A DNA stretch of 64,000 bases from Ophthalmolycus amberensis (lineage: Eukaryota; Chordata; Actinopteri; Perciformes; Zoarcidae), in NCBI GenBank assembly GCA_024529925.1, contig JAFEUB010001797.1, forward strand, positions 496,001-560,000. Direction: 5' to 3'. The notes below the pieces were generated by a model that did not search any database, was not told the DNA's origin, and saw only the letters and a list, made by a program, of their open reading frames with translations. Made by a program: the position numbers and the translations under genes. Below, in pieces: positions 55,443-64,000 of this stretch (its first letter is position 1; every line of letters starts with the position of its first letter).

Positions 55443-56199
55443 ATTGACTCTGGAGCAGAACAGTTTTTTGGACTCCTCCTTGGCCTTCGCTCATGGGATT
55501 CCCTTGGAGGAGTTGGAATGCCCTCTTCAGGCGACCGCCCTGGATGGAAGTCGTTTGACCAATGTCACACACCGGACTTGCCCTGTTACCCTGCTTGTAT
55601 CAGGAAACCACCAACACAAGATCTGTTTTTACATCTTCTCGACGCCCCTGACGCCTCTGGTTCTGGGCCATCCTTGGCTCCTGGACCACAACCCACAGAT
55701 AGACTGGGCAGGAAACAGAATCATCGGTTGGAGCCCTAGATGTCTTTCGAGGTGCCTCAAGTCCGCCATTCCCCGGCAGACCTCTTCTCTCCACACCCCT
55801 ACAACCGGAACTGATCTCACCTCCGTCCCCTTGGAGTATGAAGATCTCAGCGAGGCATTCAACAAGGAACGAGCCCTTTCCCTGCCACCCCACCGACCCT
55901 ACGATTGCGCCATAGAACTATTCCCCGGCGCCACCCTGCCCTCCAGCCGACTATACAACCTTTCCCGACCGGAACGTGAGGCGATGAAGAACCTATATCA
56001 CAGACTCCCTCGCTGCTGGAATTATCCGCCCATCAGCCTCCCCGGTGGGAGCGGGGTTTTTCTTCGTGGCCAAGACGGACAAGAGTCTCCGTCCTTGCAT
56101 CGACTACCGAGGGTTAAACCAGATCACCACCCGGAACAAGTATTCTACTCAACTCTGCTTTTGAATCCCTACCCGGAGCCACGATTTTCACCAAGCTAG
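55443..56199 (+). pseudogene. pol: Ty3/Gypsy protease and RT N-terminus, broken (element 2)
   Basis: Same protease frame change as element 1, plus a private one-base gain at about 55985 (GCGATGAAGAACC for GCGATGGAGACC), which sends the RT N terminus out of frame. Confidence 0.75.
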
Positions 56200-56219
56200 A
56201 CCTACGCAATGCCTACCAC

Positions 56220-57083
56220 TTGGTTCGGATACGGGAGGGGGACGAGTGGAAGACCGCTTTCAACACTCCCCTGGGACATTTCGAGTACCTGGTCATGCCA
56301 TTCGGACTTACAAATGCACCAGCCGTTTTCCAGGCTTTGGTGAATGACGTGCTCAGGGATTTTCTCAACCGGTTTGTGTTTGTCTACATCGACGACATTC
56401 TGATTTACTCCTCGAACCTACAAGAACATTGCCACCATGTCCGTCAGGTCCTTCAGCGCTTACTGGAGAACCAACTCTTCATCAAAGCCGAGAAATGTGA
56501 ATTCCATGTCACCTCCGTACAGTTTCTTGGTTTCATCATTGAGGAGGGTCAGATTCGCAAGGACCCGGAGAAGGTTAAGGCAGTCACCGAGTGGCCGGTC
56601 CCCTCTAACCGGAAGAAGCTCCAACAGTTCCTTGGGTTTGCAAACTTCTACCGCCGGTTCATTCGGAATGACAGTCAGACGGCGTCACCCCTAACCAGAC
56701 TCACCTCCTCTAAGGTGGATTTTTCCTGGTCCCCCAAGGCCAACCGAGCATTTAACATCCTCAAGGAATGATTCACATCAGCCCCCATCCTAGTGCAGCC
56801 GGATGAGAGCTGCCAGTTCGTGGTTGAGGTGGACGCCTCCGACACCGGAGTAGGAGCAGTCTTGTCACAACGCTCAACCACTGACTCTAAGCTCAGCCCG
56901 TGTGCTTTTTTCTCTCGCCACCTTTCCCCGGCCGAGCGGAACTATGATGTGGGCAACCGGGAGTTACTGGCTATCAAGCTGGCTCTGGAGGAATGGCGAC
57001 ATTGGTTGGAAGGGTCAGTCACCCGTTCATTGTGTGGACCGACCACCGAAATCTTGAATACATCCATTCTGCCCGGCGACTGA
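56220..57083 (+). pseudogene. pol: Ty3/Gypsy RT and RNase H, with stop and frameshift (element 2)
   Basis: RT core with YIDD at 56385-56396. A private TGA at 56769-56771 replaces the CGA of element 1. RNase H continues from 56793 (VEVDASDTGVGAVL, FFSRHLSPAERNYDVGNREL). Near 57010 a further shift moves the rest into the integrase frame. Confidence 0.8.
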
Positions 57084-58447
57084 ACTCCCGCCAAGCCCGC
57101 TGGGCTCTGTTCTTTGCCCGTTCCCACTTCACCATCACCTACCACCCAGGGAGTAAGAACATCAAGCCCGACGCCCTCTCTCGTCAGTTTTCCACAGACG
57201 AGGTTGACCCAGCTCTAGACACGATTGTTCTACCCGCCTGTGTCCTAGGGGTTCTCACCTGGGCGATAGAGTCTGCAGTGCGGGAGGCTCAGCAGACCCA
57301 GCCAGACCCAGGAGGTGGTCCTCCTGGGCGCCTGTTCGTTCCCCTTTCCGTCCGTTCCCGGGTCCTACAATGGGCTCATGACTCCCGACTCTCTGGCCAC
57401 CCTGGGATAAGATGTACAATCAACTGGCTCCGGCGCTCCTTCTGGTGGCCATCTTTGGACAAGGACACCCGAGCTTACGTCTTAGCCTGTACCACCTGTG
57501 CGCGCAAGAAAGCCTCGCACAGACCCCCTGTCGGACTATTACGACCTCTGCCGGTTCCCCACAGGCCTTGGTCGCATATGGCATTGGACTTTGTCACCGG
57601 ATTTCCCCCCTCCGAGAGCAACACGGTCATCCTGACCATCGTGGACCGGTTTTCCAAGGCGGCTCACTTTATTCCCCTTCCCAAGCTCCCGTCGGCCCGC
57701 GAGACCGCAGACTTGTTGGTTCAACATGTCTTTAGACTCCACGGCATCCCTATGGATATTGTTTCTGATCGGGGTCCTCAGTTCTCCTCCCAAGTTTGGA
57801 AGGCGTTCTGCCGCAGCCTCGGTGCCACTGCTAGCCTCTCCTCCGGCTTTCACCCCCAGACCAATGGGCAGACCGAGAGGCTTAACCAGGAGCTAGAAGC
57901 CATGCTCCGATGTGTGGCGGCGGCAAATCCATCTTCCTGGAGTCGTCACTTTGCCTGGATAGAGTACGCACACAACAGCCATACCTCCACGGCAACAGGT
58001 CTCTCCCCCTTCGAGGCCTCCATTGGCTACAAACCTCCCCTTCTACCCAGCCAAGAGGTCGAGATTTCCGTCCCGTCTGTCCAAATCAACCATCACCGAT
58101 GCAGAAGAGTCTGGAGAGAGACTCGTGCCGCCCTACTTCGTTCTTCTGAACAAAACAAGCGTCTGGCTGATCGCCGCCGCACACCCGCCCCCACCTATCT
58201 TCCCGGCCAACAGGTCTGGCTTTCCACCAAGGACATACCCTTACGCACTGAATCCAAGCTCTCTCCCAGATTCATTGGCCCGTTCCCCATCGTCTCCGTT
58301 ATCAACCTGGTCACGGTCAAGCTCAAGCTCCCGCAATCCATTTTCCATGTGTCTCTTCTCAAACCCGTTCACTCCAGTCCTCTGAACCCTCCGGCCGAAC
58401 CCCCTCCACCCCCCCGACTCATCGAAGGCGGTATTAGCCACTCTTAG
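56993..58447 (+). pseudogene. pol: Ty3/Gypsy RNase H end and integrase, open frame (element 2)
   Basis: Starts in the RNase H tail (VWTDHRNLEYI, ITYHPGSKNIKPDALSR). Integrase follows: an HHCC zinc finger ending CTTCARKK, then a DD35E core with Asp 57587-57589 (ALDFVTG), Asp 57767-57769 (SDRGPQFSS) and Glu 57875-57877 (NGQTERLNQ). The C-terminal GPF-type module (LSPRFIGPFPIV) and FHVSLLKP are present. The usual chromodomain after RLIEGG is not; the frame ends at once. Integrase could still fold, but the polyprotein is broken upstream. Confidence 0.85.
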
Positions 58448-58919
58448 GCTATACCGACCATCGGCAACTTTTCAATCTCGGCGCTACTGGTCTGAGGTTA
58501 TCCTCATGAGTTCAGTGAAGCCGGTCAATAAATATTTCATGATTTTATTTGTTTTCTTCTCAACATGCAGTACATTGTGAGTTTTGTGATGTAATACAAA
58601 TGTCCCTTTGATATTTGTCTTGACATGTATTAAACTGCAACAATTATATATTGAATGTCTGTTGTTATTCTTTTATTTGTTGGGAATTGAATGCAAATGT
58701 ATTGGGTTGTATTACCCTTTGTAAATAAACGGTAACCTTCTGGCATATACCGTACAATCACAGCAAAACCCAGTTATCCTGCTATCACATAATGCAATCC
58801 AGTATACGGTAAGATACCGTAAAAGTAAATTACAGTAGCGTCACCGTTAAAAAACAGTACATTTCTGGCTTCCCTGCTGCCAGTAAGTTACCGTTATTTT
58901 ACGGTGAAATTGTTTAGAG
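58448..58919. other. Spacer after Gypsy element 2
   Basis: Equivalent of 15778-16252, with a 3-bp deletion near 58625. No 3' LTR seen. Confidence 0.45.
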
Positions 58920-59880
58920 CAGGGGTCTTCAACGTTTTTCAGGCCAAGGACCCCTAAACTGAGAAAGATGGAGCAGGGACCCCAGAGTATATATATTGTA
59001 TAAAATTGTGTTTTATATTTAATGGGCCTAGTGCCATAAACATACCTCTTTATTGTGCATTCAATACTAAGCTATTCAAATAATACACAGGTTCATATAT
59101 TCAGGTTTTTATTTTAAACATGTGCAACAGTGAGTAGGGTGGCGGTGCCACTGCCATTTATAAACATACCTTGTCAGCTGATACCAATGCCAATATCAAC
59201 ATCGTCTCTCAATTGCATGATAATCATGCACATACGCTATTCAAATTGATGTTTTTATTTTAAACATAAATGTGGAAACGAAAATGAGTGATGGCCTATT
59301 AGTGCCACTGTCACAAACCTGGCCGAACGGCCATGACAAAAAAGGGAGACGGCGCATTCAATGAAGCAGTTGATTAATTATGTATTAAGTTTAAAGTAAT
59401 ATAAAGGACAAACATAAACTAACAGTGACATGTGAAGTCAGTCATTTCAGCAGTGTAAGTGAGTGGGTGCGTGTAAAGTGTATATGCAGCGTTGTATAGT
59501 GTAGAAACCAACCATAACCGAAACCAAAGTGGGTGTCTCAGGAAGGCGCAAGAGACCAACTGAGGATCCAGAGGGTTTTATAAATGGTGCACTGGCACAC
59601 AGGGCCAGGGTTGTTAATTGCCTCAGGTGTCCCCACTCTGCCTGACGATCCTCTGCCACACCTGCAAGGAAAGCAGCCACACAGGCAGACAGGGTCGTCA
59701 CACCGCTGCATGCATAAACATACCTGTTATCTTTCATACAATACTGAACTATTAAAATAATGGAGACATTCATGTTTGGGGAAAAAAAAAAATTGTCTAA
59801 TCAACCAAAGATTTCGCTAACCCCCTGCAGTACCTCCGCGGACCCCCTAGGGGTCGTGGACCACATTTTTAAGACCTCTG
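58920..59880. mobile_element. hAT element, complete (third copy)
   Basis: Duplication GTTTAGAG at 58912-58919 and 59881-59888, the same as for the copy at 16253, so copied with the unit and not a new insertion. Confidence 0.8.
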
Positions 59881-60921
59881 GTTTAGAGTGATAGTTTTCC
59901 CATTCATTCTAAGCCAGTTACTGGATGATACAACTATGTAAACAACAACCAAAAAAACTCACAAACAAACTTTGATCAAATGCTGATCAAAACAACGTCA
60001 CACTTTTTTCCACATGAACCCTCTAGAGAAGGAAGTTAAACATCTTGGCCAGTCTCACTATAAAAACCAAGGCAAAGCTGTAGTATAAAACAACAATTAA
60101 ATATTCACAAACCACTAAAAGAAAAGGAAAAAATACACCTATTTGACGTTGTAGAGAGACATTGTTGTATGGGCTTTTGTTTTTTACACTGAATACAATT
60201 ACGAAAATGGACTTTATTATAAATGATGACTCAACAACTGAGAAGCTACTTCACTTAAAACAAGCTAACTGCTCAAATTAGCTGAAACTTAATAACTGTT
60301 ATAAAGCCCTTCGCTGAGTCCTGCAGGTAGGTTATGATGCCCAGTTTTGTTTTCTGAAAACTGTTCTACCAGATATTGCTAAAACTTTCTGTTGACATTG
60401 GAGACAAGTTTGTGGCGCTGTTAAACTGCGCCTTGAGAGACCCTACTTATATTTTGCCCAACCCATTCACATCGACGAGTGCCGTTCAAAACCGTTCAAG
60501 TGTGAAGTCAATCGGTTGTTGTGAAAATAAAGGCCGGACAGGGACTCCTTCCATTTGAGTTGTATGAGGGTCGAATGAATATTAGGATATCTAACAAACA
60601 CCATCGGAAAACAAAACTCTCACATATTGTCTCGCAGGGTTTGGTTAAACAATATAAATATTTAAAAAAGTCTGTGGGAAAAAATGCTTCTGGGACCCAT
60701 GGTAACAACGTGAAGGACCCGGAAATCAGTTTGGCCATTATGTAAAATTCACTTCAAAGCCCAGCGCTCTACCTGAGCGCTTTGTAAACACACACACAAA
60801 ACTTCCATTGGCACTTCTGGCCTCCCCGAGTCAAACCAACTTTCAACCATGCTGAGTTGACTGTCATTTCTGCTGATAGCGCCCACTCAGTCGGCTGACA
60901 TCATTCGAAGCCGGTGCATTC
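59881..60921. other. Junction spacer and 3' flank of unit 4
   Basis: Equivalent of 17213-18230. No gene supported. Confidence 0.45.
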
Positions 60922-63877
60922 TCAGTGCTTCGGTGTAACACTTGGCAATCCTGTTTCTGGCAATGTTTTTTGATATAGCTTTATTATTTTGCTGTCGTGT
61001 AGTCTTTTCCACAGATTCTTCTCCATGATATAGTCGTGGTTGGCGTATAAAATTACATTGGTTTTATGAAGCCTCTCAACGTAGTAGTTGGAGTATTTCC
61101 TGAAGTCCTCAGTCATGAATCCATATGCACTCACCTGCCAACGTCAAGAACAGAACAGAGACGGTTGAGAATCATTCACAGCAAAAAAGATTGGATTAAA
61201 GAAAAGTTTGACATTTTGAGAAATATGCTCATTCAATTTCTTGTGGAAAGTTAGATGAATGAGTCTGTCCGAGAAATTGGAGGCTACAGCCAGCCGATGA
61301 TTAGCTTAATGAAGTGATAAACTACACATATTCAGAGTTAATGTCTGTACTTCATGTTTATAGAGGTGTGGCAGTGGTGGGCCGTCAGGGCCTGCAAAGC
61401 CTTCTCTGCTGGCCTAAACAGAATCACAAACTTAACTATTTTATAATTTAATATTTTTTCTTAAATACACTACATGTATTATAATTTATAAAAATATTTT
61501 TCCCATTATCTTATTTTCTCATTGCACAGCTACTGTCTTCCTCAGTTGCTCTGCTTCCAGTGCAGCTTGTTTTAAGTAGAGCTTTTATCCAATCAGATTT
61601 CACCTCTGTGTCTCTAGGTAAGAAGAGAGGCCCGAGGCCTGCAGACTCACAAGTGCATCCATGTGCAGTTTAAGTGAATGGGGACGATATTGTTGATTGT
61701 CATGGTCTTCAACCAATCAGATCTTTAGTTTGACATGTTGGGCGTATTCTTTGACGTGTCAGAGCCTGCTAGCCGGCCTATAGCTACGTCAGCATTACGC
61801 GCAGCTCAGTTTCCATGTGCAGCTCTGCAGTAAGGTACAGCATGTGTATGAAGGCAAATCACTGTCAAAATCCGAGAGCGCAAATGACATCCACGCGCGC
61901 GCGTATTTTACTTTAACGAGCACTTTTATGTCACTCCGCGAGCGACTTTTGCTCGCGGAGTGAGCTTCAACCCGCTCGCTCGCGAAACTTCAACCCGCTC
62001 GCGAGCGAGTCTTTTATCTGCTCGCTCGCGAGCAGTTTTTCTTTTTGACAGTGAGTGGTCGGACCCAGTCGCCATTGTATCCCTACATCTAATTGGTTAC
62101 AATCCTCGTCTTGGCATAGACCGGATATCACTCTGACTCAGACGCTAGGGGGAGATTTTCAGATTGAAGGTCAGGGGAAAATAATGTACATTTTACTGCA
62201 CGGGTACTTTTACTTTCTGCACTTAAAGTAGATAACATTGACTAAGGTTTTGAATGCAGGTATTTTACTCGTAATGGATTATTGTTTCATCAGTATGTTT
62301 AGTACGTTTACTGCAGTGAAGGATCTGAATACTTTTTCATCCACTAACTACTTATCAGTGATTTAACAGTTAATATACAAACAGTGGTTCCTAATCTTGG
62401 CTCCAGATCTTTGAGTAGGTCCAAATTGCTGCTCATATTATATACAACTATATTATATCTCTTCTGTAAACACAACAGTATGATTAAATATGATCACATC
62501 ATGTTTTAATCAATTAAGATCAAAGAGTTTCTTTGAGCTGTTTGTCACAAGAGGTTTGACTATCAAACACACATTGTCTGTAATAGAATGATGGAGTGAA
62601 TTTAAACCAATCTGAGCAACTTGACTTTAACACATTTTTAATTATTGTATTTAACAACTCGATTAACATAATTTGTATTTCATCAGCCTCTACAGTCTGA
62701 AAAGTTTACAAAGCCTGTCAGACAAATGTAGAACATCCTGAGATGTAGTGGAGTAGTGTTTAGTGGCGGATTGAAAACCACCTCTATCAGACCGCGTCGA
62801 GTCAGAGTGGGTCCGCCCACTCACTGTCAAGTTTGTGAGTAAATTTTGCTCGCGCGAGAGTGAATTTTGCTCGCGGAGTGACATAAAAGCGCTCGTTAAA
62901 GTAAAATACGCGCGCGCATGGATCTCATTTGTGCTCTCGGATTTTGACAGTGATTTGCCTTCATACATGTGCTGTGATTGGTCAGTGGGCGAGCACGTGA
63001 CTATCGTGAAACGGAACTTAACAGCAGAGGCTGAGTCGGCATTGTGAATCACATCACGTGATGCAGCTCAGCCAATCAAATATGGGCATTCTGACACGTT
63101 TCCTGACTCGAGTGAGATGTACCACACACCGTGACACAGGGGGCTGAGACAAGGAAGGACATTGCAGAGCAGTACGTTCTATGTTCGAGTTGTGAAAGTA
63201 AAATCATAATATGTGGCTTGTCATTAAGGAATGATTGTGGGTCCCACAGCCAGACCAGCTGAGATCCACTGTCCTGCATGAGCGCAGAAAACATTATATT
63301 TTCCTGAATTTAAGTTTCTGCATTTTCCAAATGCTCTAGTGTTATTCAAATGTATTGTAAGTCTCGTACCGAACGGTTTTTACGGATACCTATATAGTTA
63401 CAGCCTTAGAAACAAATAATAGCTGTGGCGCCATCATGTGGTTATAAGGTGGTATTTCAGCTGCAGGACAGCAGTGAAGGCCCAGGTATAAAATACACGG
63501 CCCGACACTGAGGTGTGGTTATCTACAGTATGGACGACATGTGTCTTAAGTAATATTAACTTACAGTGTCACAGGTTTGCAGAGCCAGGAAGACAGTGAA
63601 TGCCCCATTGGTTGGTCTGACGATCGACCAGTGTGAAGAATTCAGATGAGGAGAATTTAGGAACCTGTGGACAATGAAAAGTGTTAAATAAACATACATA
63701 AAAAAACATCAAGACAAACTACAGCCTCTAAATAGACCATGAATGTGTAATGTAAAGTAAAAGGTTTGGGTAGGATTGTGAGAGGAGGGTGACCTGTTTC
63801 GAACGTATCTGAGGAAATCCTGGTGCAGAACATAGAAGCGGGTCTCATTGTACTGTCCGGAATAGTAGTTCCTTGGC
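60922..63877 (-). CDS. st6galnac-like: ST6GALNAC1/2-like sialyltransferase, 3' exons only in window (unit 4)
   Basis: Exon 9 (60922-61134), exon 8 (63565-63664) and exon 7 (63794-63877) are intact and encode the same residues as unit 3, including NYYV in motif III and His/Glu of motif VS. Exons 6 to 1 would lie beyond 64000. Spacing to unit 3 is 22185 bp throughout. Confidence 0.8.
61372..63509. mobile_element. 2.1-kb fold-back DNA element (unit 4, intron 8)
   Basis: Same insertion as 39187-41324, with the same 9-bp GAGGTGTGG duplication and only a few substitutions, so inherited by segmental duplication. Confidence 0.7.
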
Positions 63878-64000
63878 CTGCAGGGTTGAAATACAAAGTC
63901 AAGAGCTTAACACAAATAATTTTAATTTTCACATATATATTGCAGTTGCACTTTCCATACTCCATACAACATGCTACTCCCTAAGAGTGTAGAGAATGGG

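Overview
The window reads as vertebrate DNA, almost certainly from a ray-finned (teleost) fish. Genes are split into small exons with GT/AG junctions. The interspersed repeats are L2-clade LINEs, a Sushi-like Ty3/Gypsy element, short hAT and other TIR elements, and a young retrovirus with long LTRs. Nothing bacterial is present.

The backbone is a head-to-tail array of paralogous minus-strand genes for a Golgi sialyltransferase of the ST6GALNAC1/2 subfamily. Unit 0 (1-2501) is a truncated remnant with only exons 5 and 6. Unit 1 (about 2502-17470) has exons 9 to 3 and part of exon 2. It has lost exon 1, because its 5' end runs into retroviral LTR remnants. Unit 2 (about 17470-38267) and unit 3 (about 38268-60130) each carry nine exons that join into a 438-codon reading frame. 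Unit 4 (from about 60130) enters with exons 9 to 7 and runs off the window. Units 3 and 4 are nearly identical at a fixed spacing of 22185 bp. Unit 0 and part of unit 1 are nearly identical at a spacing of 4428 bp.

The reconstructed enzyme has a short N-terminal signal anchor, a stem, sialylmotif L, sialylmotif S, motif III and motif VS. All copies depart from family consensus at two places: Thr replaces the Asn expected in the VGNGG core of motif L, and Asn replaces the His of motif III. The catalytic-type His of motif VS is kept.

Spacers are heavily colonised. Unit 2 holds a 9.28-kb endogenous retrovirus (27020-36301) with near-identical 2.19-kb LTRs, a Lys-type primer site, a polypurine tract and a 4-bp target duplication. 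No gag or pol is recognisable. It keeps an open 840-codon envelope-like gene, a basic ORF before it, a multi-pass membrane ORF after it, and overlapping arginine-rich and acidic ORFs near the 3' LTR. Related LTRs in reverse orientation lie in units 1 and 3. The unit 3 copy is split by a 2.35-kb L2 LINE and by a 2.07-kb solo LTR of a second retroviral family. Units 1 and 3 share a decayed Ty3/Gypsy element, and three spacers share one 960-bp hAT element. Units 3 and 4 share a 2.1-kb fold-back insertion with a 9-bp target duplication, whose empty site survives in units 1 and 2.

In units 2 and 3, LTR sequence lies within about 120 bp of the gene start codon, so retroviral LTRs may influence this family's expression. 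The most unusual material is the gag/pol-less retrovirus with its downstream ORFs and the motif changes shared across the sialyltransferase array.
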